Assembly: GCA_041678045.1 (NCBI GenBank)
Contig: JBAYOV010000007.1
Location: forward strand, 25,623-89,622
Reading direction: 5' to 3'
Origin: UBA2357 sp041678045
GTDB taxonomy: Bacteria > Pseudomonadota > Gammaproteobacteria > Burkholderiales > Rhodocyclaceae
DNA length: 64,000 nucleotides
Shown here: positions 27,994 through 37,545 of the stretch, piece by piece
Position numbering within the stretch: position 1 is the stretch's first letter
How the letters are laid out: each line of letters begins with the position of its first letter
Program-made: the position numbers and the translations under genes
The notes under the pieces: model-generated
What the model saw: only the letters and a program-made list of their open reading frames with translations
The model's database searches: none
Told to the model about the DNA's origin: nothing

Positions 27994-30384
27994 TCAATTG
28001 CGCAAGGGTTTGCCGGTTTCCAGCATGTGCACGATGCGCTGCTGGGTCTTTTCGGTTTTCAGCAGATCGACGAACAGCGCCCGCTCGACATCGAGCAGCC
28101 ACTGCTCGGACACCCGAGCCCCGGTGTCGACCTCGCCACCGCACAACGCGCTGGCCGCCGCCCGCGCCACCGTGTAGTCATGTCCGGAAATGAATCCCCC
28201 CTCGGCCATGTTCACCAGCAGCATCTCGCAGGTAGCAATGCCGTTTCGGCCGGCCACCCGTACATCGCGCTCGACCATCGGCGGACGATACGCCGCTTCC
28301 GCCATGGCCCGCGCGCGGCGAATCGCCACGTACAGCAGCTCGTGAGGGTTGAACAGCACATCGTCCGATGGACGGGCAAAGCCCAACGACACGGCTTCAA
28401 GGGCACTTTTTGCCACCGTAGCCATGGCAATCGTCTGGAAGGCGTTCTGCACATACAGGAACACGTCGCCACCGGCCGCACGCTGCGCCAGCCGGTGCGC
28501 CTGCAGGGCAAATTCCTTGCAGCCGCCCCCGGCGGGAATCAGGCCAACCCCGGCCTCGACCAGACCCACGTACGACTCCAGCGCCATCACACGATGCCCG
28601 GCATGCATCAGGAACTCGCAACCACCGCCCAAGGCCAGACCCTGCACCGCAGCCACGACCGGCACCTGCGCATGCTTGAGCCGCATCGACGCCTGCTGGA
28701 AGCGGGCGACCATCCGTTCGAGCAGATCGAACTGTCCGGCCTTACACGCTGCGGCCACCTGCTGGAGGTTGGCCCCCACCGCAAACGGCGCCTCGTGCCA
28801 GATCACCAGGCCGTCCAGCTCACGCTCGGCGCGCGCCACCGCCTCAAGCACCCCATCGAGCACCTCGTCGCCAATCGAATGCATTTTCGACTTGAACGAC
28901 AGGATGCCAATGCGGGCATCCTGATCCGGGCGGCACCACAGCCGCACGCCATTGCGCGCATCCCCGCACTCCCACAGGGTGGCGCCACGCTCTGCCGGCG
29001 CCTCGCCCACCAGCCGGTCCGGATACAGCTGCCTCTGGTACACCGGCAGCGCCGAACGGGGCTTGAGCACGGCCTCCGCAGCAGAGTAGGCTCCGGCCGC
29101 CTCGTGCACACCAGCCCGCGCAAACACCCACTCGGGCAGCGGCGCACGGCACAGCGCGTGCCCCGCCTCGACATCGGCGCGAATTGCCTCGGCAATATCC
29201 CGCCAGCCCGCAGCCTGCCAGGTTTCGAACGGCCCCTGCGCCCAGCCGAAGCCCCAGCGCATGGCCAGATCCACATCGCGTGCGTTATCGGCAATATCGC
29301 CCAGATGCACCGCGCAGTAATGAAACACATCGCGGAAGATGGCCCACAGAAACTGCGCCTGCGGATGGGTACTGGCGCGCAGGCGGGCAAACCGCTCGGA
29401 CGGATCGCGCACGCCAAGCACCTCCTCCACCTCAGTGGCCACCTCGGCACCGCTCGGACGATAATCGCCCGTGGCCGGATCGAGCACCATGATCTGCCGG
29501 CCCTGCTTGCGGTAGATGCCTGCGCGGGTTTTCTGCCCCAGCGCGCCCCCGGCAATCAGCGCCTGCAACCACGCCGGCTGACTGAACAGGGCATGCCACG
29601 GATCGTCCGGCAAGGTGGCCTGCATGGTGCCTACGACATGCGCCAGCGTATCCAGCCCCACCACGTCTGCGGTGCGGTAGGTCGCGCTCTTCGGCCGGCC
29701 GATGCGTGGCCCGGTGAGCGCATCCACTTCGTCAAAACCCAGCCCGAGCCGCGCGGTGTGATGCATCACGGCCAGAATCGAGAACACCCCCACACGGTTG
29801 GCGACAAAGTTGGGGGTATCCCTGGCCCGCACGATGCCCTTGCCCAGCCGGGTGGTGAGCCAGCCTTCCAGCCCATCGAGCATGGCCACATCGGTTTGCG
29901 GTGTGGCAATCAGCTCCACCAGCGGCATGTAGCGCGGCGGGTTGAAGAAATGCACGCCGCAGAAGCGGCTGCGCAGCCCGGCCGGCATCGCCTGCCCCAA
30001 CGCCCCGATGGACAGGCCGGACGTGTTGGAGGCAAAAATCGCATCCGGACGCACATACGGGGCCACCTTCTCGTACAGGTCGCGCTTCCAGGCCATCTTT
30101 TCGGCGATGGCCTCGATGATCAGGTCGGCCTCGCGCAGCCGTTCAAGGTCGCTGCCATAGTTGGCGGCCTCGATGAACCCCAGCCGCTCCCGGCTGGCCA
30201 GCGGGGCCGGATCGAGCTTCTTCAGCGCAGCCAGTGCCTTGTCGACAATGGCGTTGGGCGGGCCGTCGCCCGGCAGGTCGAACAACATCACCGGCACATC
30301 GGCATTGGCACAGTGCGCGGCGATCTGCGCCCCCATCACACCGGCTCCCAGCACCGCCACCTTGCGGATCGTCAGTCTACTCAC
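27994..30384 (-). CDS. 3-hydroxyacyl-CoA dehydrogenase/enoyl-CoA hydratase, FadN-type domain order
   Basis: Bifunctional beta-oxidation protein, 796 residues. The dehydrogenase comes first (VAVLGAGVMGAQIAAHCANA, NAD Rossmann motif; then SNTSGLS and GVHFFNPPRYMPLVE). The hydratase comes last (VQGLALGGGCEFLMHA and VEAGVGLIPAGGGCKEF). This is the reverse of E. coli FadB/FadJ and like Bacillus FadN. The start is a GTG at 30384 after AAGGAGGAGCAT; an upstream in-frame start has no such site and would add 36 unlike residues. It is translationally close to the thiolase downstream. Confidence 0.92.
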   Translation of the reverse strand: MSRLTIRKVAVLGAGVMGAQIAAHCANADVPVMLFDLPGDGPPNAIVDKALAALKKLDPAPLASRERLGFIEAANYGSDLERLREADLIIEAIAEKMAWKRDLYEKVAPYVRPDAIFASNTSGLSIGALGQAMPAGLRSRFCGVHFFNPPRYMPLVELIATPQTDVAMLDGLEGWLTTRLGKGIVRARDTPNFVANRVGVFSILAVMHHTARLGLGFDEVDALTGPRIGRPKSATYRTADVVGLDTLAHVVGTMQATLPDDPWHALFSQPAWLQALIAGGALGQKTRAGIYRKQGRQIMVLDPATGDYRPSGAEVATEVEEVLGVRDPSERFARLRASTHPQAQFLWAIFRDVFHYCAVHLGDIADNARDVDLAMRWGFGWAQGPFETWQAAGWRDIAEAIRADVEAGHALCRAPLPEWVFARAGVHEAAGAYSAAEAVLKPRSALPVYQRQLYPDRLVGEAPAERGATLWECGDARNGVRLWCRPDQDARIGILSFKSKMHSIGDEVLDGVLEAVARAERELDGLVIWHEAPFAVGANLQQVAAACKAGQFDLLERMVARFQQASMRLKHAQVPVVAAVQGLALGGGCEFLMHAGHRVMALESYVGLVEAGVGLIPAGGGCKEFALQAHRLAQRAAGGDVFLYVQNAFQTIAMATVAKSALEAVSLGFARPSDDVLFNPHELLYVAIRRARAMAEAAYRPPMVERDVRVAGRNGIATCEMLLVNMAEGGFISGHDYTVARAAASALCGGEVDTGARVSEQWLLDVERALFVDLLKTEKTQQRIVHMLETGKPLRN

Positions 30385-30442
30385 ATGCTCCTCCTTGTAT
30401 CGGGTGCAGGGCCGCCCGGCCCTGCACCCGGTTGCGCCCCTC

Positions 30443-30859
30443 TCAAGCCTCGGGGATGGGGCGCTTGCGCCCCTTGTCATCCACAGCCACATAGGTCAGG
30501 GTGGCCTCGGTCACCTTCACCACCACCGGATTTTCCGGATCGCGCTCGGCAAACACCTCAACATCGACGGTGACCGAAGTGCGCCCCACCGAAGCCACAT
30601 CGGCATAAAAGCTCACCAGATCGCCTACCGACACCGGTTGCTTGAACACGAAGGAATTCACGGCCACCGTCGCCACCCGGCATTTGGCACGCCTGCGCGC
30701 GGGAATCGCACCGGCAATGTCGACCATCGCCATGATCCAGCCACCGAACACATCGCCGGCGGGGTTCAGGTCTGCCGGCATGGGCATCACCCGCAATGCG
30801 GGCTGGCGGCTGTCGGGCAGGCGTACGAGGCCAACGGTTTCATCTTGCTTGTCGCTCAC
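30443..30859 (-). CDS. Acyl-CoA thioesterase, YciA/BACH-like hot-dog
   Basis: A 138-residue hot-dog thioesterase. The conserved ADLNPAGDVFGGWIMAMVDIAG includes the catalytic Asp and the hot-dog helix, and SFVFKQPVSVGDLVSFYA is the following strand pair typical of YciA. The start is a GTG at 30859 with upstream AAGGAG; a longer in-frame ORF extends over the next gene's end and is rejected. It likely releases free fatty acids or recycles CoA within the fatty acid operon. Confidence 0.9.
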   Translation of the reverse strand: MSDKQDETVGLVRLPDSRQPALRVMPMPADLNPAGDVFGGWIMAMVDIAGAIPARRRAKCRVATVAVNSFVFKQPVSVGDLVSFYADVASVGRTSVTVDVEVFAERDPENPVVVKVTEATLTYVAVDDKGRKRPIPEA

Positions 30860-30878
30860 TTCAGACTCCTTGAGGGGT

Positions 30879-32885
30879 TCAACGAAGCACAACGGTAGCA
30901 CCCTCTGCCCGTTCCACCCCATCCGGCTGCGCCGCAGGCAGTCTGCCCCGGCTCGCAAGGTCGTGCATCGGCCCTCCGGTGAAGGGCGCAAAACCGGTCC
31001 CGAAAATCACCCCCGCGTCGGCCAGATCGGCATCGGCCACCACGCCGTCGCGCACACAACGCTGCACGGCTGCGAGCAAGGGCGCAACGATGCGTTCGGC
31101 CAGCCCGGACACCGCGGCCGGTGCCTTGCCCTGCTCACGCGACCTGACCGGCTTGCCCTGCACCCAGCGGTAAAACCCTTCGCCGCTCTTCTTGCCCAGT
31201 TTTCCGGCCTCGACGCGCACCAGCAGTTGCCGGGGCGGCGCGGTGGCCTCTCCGGTCAGCGCCTTGCCGGCGGCCAGCGCAATGTCCAGCCCGACGGTAT
31301 CGACCAACTCCACCGGCCCCATCGGCATGCCGAAGGCGACCAGTGCCGCATCGATGGTTGCGGGTTCAATGCCCTCATCCACACAGCGCAAGGCCTCCAG
31401 CATGTAAGGACCCAGCACCGCATTCACCAGAAAGCCCGGCGCCGACTTCACCGGCAGCGGGAGCTTGTCGAGCGCACGCACGAACGCCGCTGCTGCCTGC
31501 AGGGCCGTGCTGTCGGACTGCTCGCCGGCAACCACTTCGACCAGCGGCATCATGGCCACCGGGTTGAAGAAATGGATGCCGATCAGGCGCGCGGGTTGCT
31601 GCAGCGCACTGGCGATGTCCTCCAGACGCAGGCTGGAGGTGTTGGTGGCCAGTAGCGCCTCCGGCCGGGCGCGACGCTCGATATCGGCAAACAGGCTGCG
31701 CTTGGCGTGCACATCCTCAAAGATCGCCTCGATCACCAGGTCGGCCCGCGCCACGCCCTGCCCCTCCGGATCCGGGCACAGACGATCCAGCGCAAAGCGT
31801 ACCTGCCGGGCATCGCCTTTCAGCTTGCGGTCGAAAAAGCGGGCTGCGCGGGCGATGGCGGGGGCAATCCGCTCCACCGACTGGTCCTGCAGGCTCACCG
31901 TCATGCCCCTCAGCGCGCACAGGGCCGCAATGTCACCGCCCATCACCCCGGCACCCACCACATGTACATGGCGCACGGCACGCTCCACCTGCTTGCCAAA
32001 GCCCTTCAGCCGTTCCTGCAGGAAATACACCCGCAGGAGGTTTCTCGCCGTGGGAGAACGGAACAGGTTTTCCAGCGAAGCCGGGCTGTCGGCCGGCACG
32101 GCCAGGGCATGGCCACCATGACGCGCCCAGGTGGTGAGGATGGCGTAGGGCGCGGGGTAGTGCTCCGGCCTCGCCTTGCGTGCCACCTGCCTGCGCGCCT
32201 GCATGGCCACCAGTGGCCTGAGCGGCCCGTTCAGCACGCGCTGCAGCAGCGGCGGACGCCGTGCGGGTTGCCCGGAGCGCACCAGCATGCGGGCGGCGTT
32301 GTCCATCACCCGCACCGGCACACATTCATCGGCCAGGCCGATGCGACGTGCCTTGCGTGCGTCCACACTCCGGCCGCTGAGCATCATGTCCAACGCCACA
32401 CCCGGCCCGACCACCTCGGGCAGGCGTTTCATGCCGCCCCAGCCGGGTACGATGCCCAGCATCACCTCCGGCAGGGCCAGCCGGGTGCCCGGCTCATCGA
32501 CCACGATGCGATAACGGCAGGCCAGCGCCAGCTCCAGCCCGCCCCCCAGGCAGTGACCACGGATCAGGGCCAGAGTTGGAAAACGCAGGCGGGCCAGCCA
32601 GTCGAACAGGGAGCTGCCGCGTTCGACCAGCGCCCGCACCGCCTCGGCTGAATCGAGGTGGGTGAAGCTGTCGATGTCTGCACCGGCGATGAACCCGGAC
32701 GTCTTGGCCGAGCTCAGGATCAGCCCGGCGGGCGGATGCTGTTCAAGCCATGCCAGCACATTGGCCAGCTCATCGAGCACCTCGGGCGACAGGGTGTTGG
32801 TACTGCTGTCGGCCCGGTCGAGCTGCAGGCAGGCCAGCCCGTCCGGCTCGCGGATCAGGTTCCAGTGTTTCAGCTCCGGTTTCAT
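30879..32885 (-). CDS. fadJ: 3-hydroxyacyl-CoA dehydrogenase/enoyl-CoA hydratase, FadB/FadJ-type domain order
   Basis: Bifunctional protein, 668 residues, slightly shorter than E. coli FadJ (~714). The hydratase/isomerase domain is N-terminal (GFIAGADIDSF, RGHCLGGGLELALACRY, PEVMLGIVPGWGG). The dehydrogenase is C-terminal (VHVVGAGVMGGDIAALCA, then LATNTSSLRLEDI and IGIHFFNPVAMMPLVEVV). It overlaps the thiolase upstream by 4 bp (ATGA), as fadI-fadJ pairs do. The window therefore holds two complete hydratase/dehydrogenase proteins with opposite architecture. The gene symbol is by analogy. Confidence 0.9.
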   Translation of the reverse strand: MKPELKHWNLIREPDGLACLQLDRADSSTNTLSPEVLDELANVLAWLEQHPPAGLILSSAKTSGFIAGADIDSFTHLDSAEAVRALVERGSSLFDWLARLRFPTLALIRGHCLGGGLELALACRYRIVVDEPGTRLALPEVMLGIVPGWGGMKRLPEVVGPGVALDMMLSGRSVDARKARRIGLADECVPVRVMDNAARMLVRSGQPARRPPLLQRVLNGPLRPLVAMQARRQVARKARPEHYPAPYAILTTWARHGGHALAVPADSPASLENLFRSPTARNLLRVYFLQERLKGFGKQVERAVRHVHVVGAGVMGGDIAALCALRGMTVSLQDQSVERIAPAIARAARFFDRKLKGDARQVRFALDRLCPDPEGQGVARADLVIEAIFEDVHAKRSLFADIERRARPEALLATNTSSLRLEDIASALQQPARLIGIHFFNPVAMMPLVEVVAGEQSDSTALQAAAAFVRALDKLPLPVKSAPGFLVNAVLGPYMLEALRCVDEGIEPATIDAALVAFGMPMGPVELVDTVGLDIALAAGKALTGEATAPPRQLLVRVEAGKLGKKSGEGFYRWVQGKPVRSREQGKAPAAVSGLAERIVAPLLAAVQRCVRDGVVADADLADAGVIFGTGFAPFTGGPMHDLASRGRLPAAQPDGVERAEGATVVLR

Positions 32886-34174
32886 TGCACTCCCTCCAGC
32901 AGCATTGCGCCGCCCTGCCCCCCGCCGATGCAGATGCTCGCCAGCCCCCGCTTCAAGCCCCGCGCCCGCAGGGCATGCGCCAGGTGCAGGACGATGCGCG
33001 CGCCACTCGCGCCCACCGGATGTCCAAGCGCAATCGCACCGCCATCCACATTCAGGCGCGCTTCATCCACCCGCCCGGGCGAACCCTCCAGCCCCAGCTG
33101 TGTCACGCAATACTGTTCATCCTCCCAGGCCCGCAGGCAGGCCAGCACCTGCGCGGCAAAGGCTTCATTGATCTCCAGCAGGTCGACGTCCTGCAGGCTC
33201 AGGCCCTGCGCCTGCAGCAGCGGCGTAGCCGCATGCACCGGCCCCAGGCCCATCCGGGCCGGGTCGAGTGCTGCCCAGTGGCTATCGACGATCTCGGCCA
33301 GCGGACTCAGCCCGTGCCGTGCCACCGCAGCTTCGGAGGCCAGCAGCAGCCAGGCTGCGCCATCGGTGATCTGCGAGCTGTTGCCCGGGGTGACACGGCC
33401 ATACTTGCGATCAAAAAAGGGTTTCAGCCGCGCCAGCCGCTCGGGCGTGGAATCCTCCCGCACGCCATCGTCGTGCCGGTACACCACACCGTCCCGGTCC
33501 ACCAGCGGCACGATTTCTGCCGCCAGACGACCGGCCTCGCGAGCGGCCAGGACGCGCCGATGGCTGCGCGCGGCATGCGCATCCATGTCTTCCCGCGAAA
33601 TATCGAACAGATGTGCCAGATTCTCGGCGGTCTGTCCCATCAGCTGTCCCACGACCGGGTCGGTGAGCCCTTTCATGATGCCGATCACCGGCGCGAGATC
33701 GCGCAGGCGGAAACGGCGCAACGCCGCAAGCTTCTGCGCAGGGGAGCGTGCAGCGCTCCACGCCGACAGCCAGCGCACGAAAGCCTCCGAAAACAGCAGC
33801 GGCGCACGCGACAGCGCATCCACACCACCGGCCAGCACCAGCTCCGAGCGCCCCGAGCGGATGTTGATGAGTGCCGAGTCGAGCGCCTGCAAACCACTCG
33901 CGCAGTTGCGCATCACCGTCCAGCCCGGCACCTTGTGACCACACCCCATGCGCAGCGCGACAACCCGCCCAATGTTGACCTCATCGGGCGACGGACTGGC
34001 GCAGCCCAGAATCACCTCATCGAGCTGCTCCGGCGCAAAGGGCTGGCGCAGCAGCAGGCTCACGCCCGCCGCAGTGGCCAGATCAGCAGCGGAGAACGGC
34101 CCGGGGGCGTTTCTCGCCTTCAGGAAGGGCGTGCGTGCGCCGTCGACCACATACACCTTGCAGACCTTGCCCAT
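32882..34174 (-). CDS. fadI: Acetyl-CoA C-acyltransferase (FadI-like thiolase)
   Basis: Type I thiolase, 430 residues from the ATG at 34174; upstream in-frame codons encode an Arg/Gly-rich stretch unlike thiolases and are excluded. VYVVDGARTPF is the family start. The nucleophile is in MRNCASGLQALDSAL, the His in ALGHPVGASGARIV and the second Cys in ICIGGGQGGAML. The length matches FadI rather than the ~390-residue FadA. It is translationally coupled to the FadJ-like gene and 11 bp from the acyl-CoA dehydrogenase gene. Confidence 0.92.
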   Translation of the reverse strand: MGKVCKVYVVDGARTPFLKARNAPGPFSAADLATAAGVSLLLRQPFAPEQLDEVILGCASPSPDEVNIGRVVALRMGCGHKVPGWTVMRNCASGLQALDSALINIRSGRSELVLAGGVDALSRAPLLFSEAFVRWLSAWSAARSPAQKLAALRRFRLRDLAPVIGIMKGLTDPVVGQLMGQTAENLAHLFDISREDMDAHAARSHRRVLAAREAGRLAAEIVPLVDRDGVVYRHDDGVREDSTPERLARLKPFFDRKYGRVTPGNSSQITDGAAWLLLASEAAVARHGLSPLAEIVDSHWAALDPARMGLGPVHAATPLLQAQGLSLQDVDLLEINEAFAAQVLACLRAWEDEQYCVTQLGLEGSPGRVDEARLNVDGGAIALGHPVGASGARIVLHLAHALRARGLKRGLASICIGGGQGGAMLLEGVQ

Positions 34175-34185
34175 CACGCACCTCC

Positions 34186-36639
34186 TCAGGCCGCCACCGA
34201 CAGCGGCCGTGCCGCCTCGCCCTGTTCCTGTTCGCCCCCCGGCTCGCCCGCACGGGTCCCGGTTTCGCACAGTGCTGCGCGCAGACCGAAGTCGTAGGGA
34301 AAGTCATCCACCCGGATCACCTTGTCGCGCATCCGGTTGCGGGTTTCGACCAACCGGTACTCCGACTCGTCGATGATGCCGGCCGCCAGGGCCTGCTTCC
34401 AGGGGGCATCCACATCGCCCCCGGGATCGGCCACCGGCGTGAAGCGGCCCTGCTTCTGCGCGGCCTTCACCTTGGCCTCGACCGGCTCGGCGGCAACGGT
34501 GGCCGCCAGTGCGGCCTCCAGGGCGCCCAGCGGTTGCTCGACATCGTCGGGCAGATGCACCCCGGCGGTCAGGCGATCGCGGGTGGCGGACGGCTCGATG
34601 AGCAGGCGTGCCACCTGATGCCCCAACCGGTCGGACGGCACCACATAAGGACGCCCGAGCGGAAACACCACCAGCCGGCGCAGCAAAAAGGCGAAGAAAC
34701 GGTTGGGGAAGTTCGCAATCACGCCCTCGAAGGCGTTCTGCACCTTGAACATGCAGTCCCAGATCGCCCAGTGCATGAGCGGGGCATCGGCCGCCTGCCG
34801 GCCTTCGGCCTCGTAGCGACGCAGCGTGGCCGAAGCCAGGTACAGCAGCGACAGGATGTCGCCCAACCGGGCAGAGAGCTTTTCCTTGCGCTTCAGCGCC
34901 CCGCCCATGGAGCCCATGGAGAGATCGGCGAGAAAAGCAAAAGCCGCCGAAAAGCAGGTGAGCTGCTGATAGTAGCGGCGGGTTTCCGGTGCCACGCCGT
35001 CGGGCACCTTCACGAAATGCGAGCCGGTCAGCCCCATCACCAACGCCCGCGCGGCATTCATCTCGTCGAGCACATAAGGGTGGCAGCGCACCGCGCCCTG
35101 ACCGAAGAGAATCAGACTGCGCGTCAGAATGTTCGCCCCCTCCACGGTGATGCCCACCGGAATCTGCTGGTAGGCGCGACCGAGGAAGTTCTGCGGCCCC
35201 AGGCAGATTCCCTTTCCGCCGATCACGTCCATGCCGTCGTTGACCGTCTGCCGGGCACGTTCGGTGACGTGGTATTTCACGATGGCCGACACCACCGAGG
35301 GCTTCTCCCCCAGATCGATGGCACTGGCAGTGAGGATGCGTGCCGCGTCGGACAGGTAAGTGTTCGCGCCGATGCGGGTCAACGCCTCTTCCACCCCTTC
35401 GAAACGGCCAATGGCGGTCTTGAACTGGTAACGCACCCGCGCATAGGCCCCCACCGCACGGGCGGTGAGCTTTTGCATGCCGGTATTGGAGCCGGGCAGC
35501 GAGATGCTGCGCCCGGCCGCCAGGCACTCCATCAGCATGCGCCACCCCTGCCCGGCCATTTTCGGACCACCGATGATGAACTCCAGCGGCATGAACACGT
35601 CCTTGCCGCGAATCGGCCCGTTCATCCACACGGCGTTGAGCGGCAGATGGCGACGACCGATGTCCACGCCGGGGTGGTCGTGCGGCACCAGCGCGCAGGT
35701 GATGCCGAGATCTTCGGTGTCCCCCAGCAGGTGCTCGGGATCGAGCAGGCGGAAGGCCAGACCGAAGACGGTGCACACCGGCGCCAGCGTGATGTAGCGC
35801 TTGTCGAAGCTCACCCGCATGCCGAGCACTTCCTGCCCCTGCCACAGGCCCTTGCACACCACGCCCGCATCCGGAATCGAGGCCGCGTCCGAACCCGCCC
35901 ACGGGCTGGTGAGCGCAAAGGCGGGAATCTCTTCGCCACGCGCAAGACGGGGCAGGTAATGCTGTTTCTGCTCGGGCGTGCCGTAATGCAGCAGCAGTTC
36001 GGCCGGCCCCAGTGAATTGGGCACCATCACGGTCACCGCCGGCGCGGAAGAGCGGGTGGACAGCCGGGTGATCACCTCGGAGTGCGCATAGGCGGAAAAG
36101 CCCTTGCCGCCATACTCCCGGGGAATGATCATGCCGAGAAAGCCTTGCTCCTTGATGAAGCGCCACACCGACTCGGGCAGGTCCTGCTGCTGGGTGCTCG
36201 CCCAGTCGTCGGTGAGCCTGCACAACGCTTCGGTTTCATTATCGAGAAAGGCCTGCTCCTCGGCACTCAGCCGGGGCCAGGGGTAGGCCTGCAGCTTCTT
36301 CCAGTCGGGACGACCGGCAAAAAGCTCGCCCTCCCACCATACGCTGCCGGCTTCCAGCGCCTCGCGCTCGGTCTGAGACATGGAGGGCAGGGCCTTGCGG
36401 AAGGCCGCGAAGATGGGCCGGGTGACCCGTTCGCGGCGCAGCTTCGCGGACAGGAACACGGCGCACACCGCCCCCCACAGCAGCACACCCGTCAGGGTGA
36501 ATGCGAACGACCAGGCCGCAACCCAGCCCATTGCCAGCAGCCAGGCGGCGCCGGCCAGTGCCCAGGCAAAAAATGGCGCTCGCCCGTAGGCGAGCGCACC
36601 TGCCAAGGGAGGGAGGGAAAGCAATAGGAACCAGCTCAT
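34186..36639 (-). CDS. fadE: Acyl-CoA dehydrogenase FadE
   Basis: FAD-dependent first step of beta-oxidation, 817 residues, matching the long FadE family (E. coli ~814). Two N-terminal hydrophobic segments suggest membrane attachment (FLLLSLPPLAGALAYG and the following Ala/Trp-rich helices). The dehydrogenase core has FGLAFRLLDPEHLLG, AGQGWRMLMECLAAGRSISLP, and DVIGGKGICLGPQNFLGRAY, and the C-terminus is the DUF1974 domain unique to FadE. The ATG at 36639 follows GGAGA; an upstream start adds 5 residues. It lies 83 bp downstream of the TetR gene. Confidence 0.94.
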   Translation of the reverse strand: MSWFLLLSLPPLAGALAYGRAPFFAWALAGAAWLLAMGWVAAWSFAFTLTGVLLWGAVCAVFLSAKLRRERVTRPIFAAFRKALPSMSQTEREALEAGSVWWEGELFAGRPDWKKLQAYPWPRLSAEEQAFLDNETEALCRLTDDWASTQQQDLPESVWRFIKEQGFLGMIIPREYGGKGFSAYAHSEVITRLSTRSSAPAVTVMVPNSLGPAELLLHYGTPEQKQHYLPRLARGEEIPAFALTSPWAGSDAASIPDAGVVCKGLWQGQEVLGMRVSFDKRYITLAPVCTVFGLAFRLLDPEHLLGDTEDLGITCALVPHDHPGVDIGRRHLPLNAVWMNGPIRGKDVFMPLEFIIGGPKMAGQGWRMLMECLAAGRSISLPGSNTGMQKLTARAVGAYARVRYQFKTAIGRFEGVEEALTRIGANTYLSDAARILTASAIDLGEKPSVVSAIVKYHVTERARQTVNDGMDVIGGKGICLGPQNFLGRAYQQIPVGITVEGANILTRSLILFGQGAVRCHPYVLDEMNAARALVMGLTGSHFVKVPDGVAPETRRYYQQLTCFSAAFAFLADLSMGSMGGALKRKEKLSARLGDILSLLYLASATLRRYEAEGRQAADAPLMHWAIWDCMFKVQNAFEGVIANFPNRFFAFLLRRLVVFPLGRPYVVPSDRLGHQVARLLIEPSATRDRLTAGVHLPDDVEQPLGALEAALAATVAAEPVEAKVKAAQKQGRFTPVADPGGDVDAPWKQALAAGIIDESEYRLVETRNRMRDKVIRVDDFPYDFGLRAALCETGTRAGEPGGEQEQGEAARPLSVAA

Positions 36640-36722
36640 CGTTGTCTCCTGCACGACTGTCCATGCATTGTGTGTGTTGGCGACCCGTGTTCTGAGACGG
36701 GTTCGCGGTCGGTCACGGCCGT

Positions 36723-37397
36723 TCAGGCCGCGTCGTCAAAGTCCGGCAGCGGTGCCCGCAACCCTCCCAGCAGGAAGGACATCAGTCGCGGCAGCATGCG
36801 TGCCGGGTCTTCATCGTCGAAATGCCCCGCAAACAGCTGCAAGGCATCGGTCCCCGCAATCGCGTAGGAGGTGGCCCCCATCATGAAATGGAAGCGCCAC
36901 AGAATCTCGCCGCGCGGCACACCGGGCAACGAGGCATACAGCGCGGCCAGGAAGCGTTCCAGGGTTTCGGCATACTCCTCGGCGAGAAACTTGCGCACGA
37001 AGGCATTCGGCTCGGTGTAAGTTCGCCCCAGCAACTGCATGAAGGTGCGCCCGCCATGCTCGGTATCGGTTGCCAGCTGCAACGCGGGGGCGAAATAGGC
37101 CTCCAGCACCTGGCTGGGTTTCACCTTGCTGCCCCGGGCGTCGGCCTCCCGCTCCACCCGGTCCAGCGCGGCCAGACGCTGGCGGTTGAGCTCCGACAGG
37201 CGACGCTGGAAGACCTCGTGGATCAGGCTGTCCTTCGAACCGAAGTGGTAATTCACCGCCGCCAGGTTCACCCCGGCTGTGGCGGTGATCATCCTCATCG
37301 ACGTGGCATCCAGCCCATGTTCCATGAACAGGCTTTCGGCCGCATCGAGAATCCGGTGACGGGTTTCCGGTCCGTGTCTGCCCTGCGGTGCGTTCAT
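36723..37397 (-). CDS. TetR-family fatty-acid regulator (PsrA-like)
   Basis: A 224-residue TetR regulator. The helix-turn-helix is at residues ~33-54 (TSMRMITATAGVNLAAVNYHFGSK). Its recognition helix NLAAVNYHFGSK is the one I recall for Pseudomonas PsrA, which binds (G/C)AAAC-N2-4-GTTT(G/C) and is released by long-chain fatty acids or acyl-CoA. A site of exactly this type lies 75 bp upstream of its start. It heads the fadE gene train on the same strand, so autoregulation and repression of beta-oxidation are the natural inference. Betaproteobacterial equivalents have been called FadP. Confidence 0.9.
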   Translation of the reverse strand: MNAPQGRHGPETRHRILDAAESLFMEHGLDATSMRMITATAGVNLAAVNYHFGSKDSLIHEVFQRRLSELNRQRLAALDRVEREADARGSKVKPSQVLEAYFAPALQLATDTEHGGRTFMQLLGRTYTEPNAFVRKFLAEEYAETLERFLAALYASLPGVPRGEILWRFHFMMGATSYAIAGTDALQLFAGHFDDEDPARMLPRLMSFLLGGLRAPLPDFDDAA

Positions 37398-37471
37398 GCT
37401 GTCCAGGCTCCTGCCAGCGGGTCATGGGAAAACTTCATCGAAGCACTCATTGATGGGCTCATCGAAAAACT

Positions 37472-37493
37472 AATTCAAACGTTTGTTTGAATT
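37472..37493. promoter_or_regulatory. Perfect 9-4-9 palindromic operator upstream of the TetR regulator
   Basis: Arms AATTCAAAC and GTTTGAATT flank a GTTT spacer, giving 22 bp. The core CAAAC-N4-GTTTG matches the PsrA-type consensus. It lies in the 148-bp gap between the exporter pseudogene end and the TetR start. The surrounding bases are AT-rich, as expected for a promoter. The same 16-bp core recurs upstream of the DUF1302 operon at 43020. Confidence 0.85.
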
Positions 37494-37545
37494 CTAAGGC
37501 GATATGTCAGCGTGTCAAGCCTTTCGTGCGTCCAGTCACCCGGCT

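Noticed and set aside
26200..30990. Extra TetR-type operators inside the beta-oxidation train
   Set aside because: I looked in the gaps before each gene for CAAAC-N2-4-GTTTG and found none, so internal control by this regulator is not supported.
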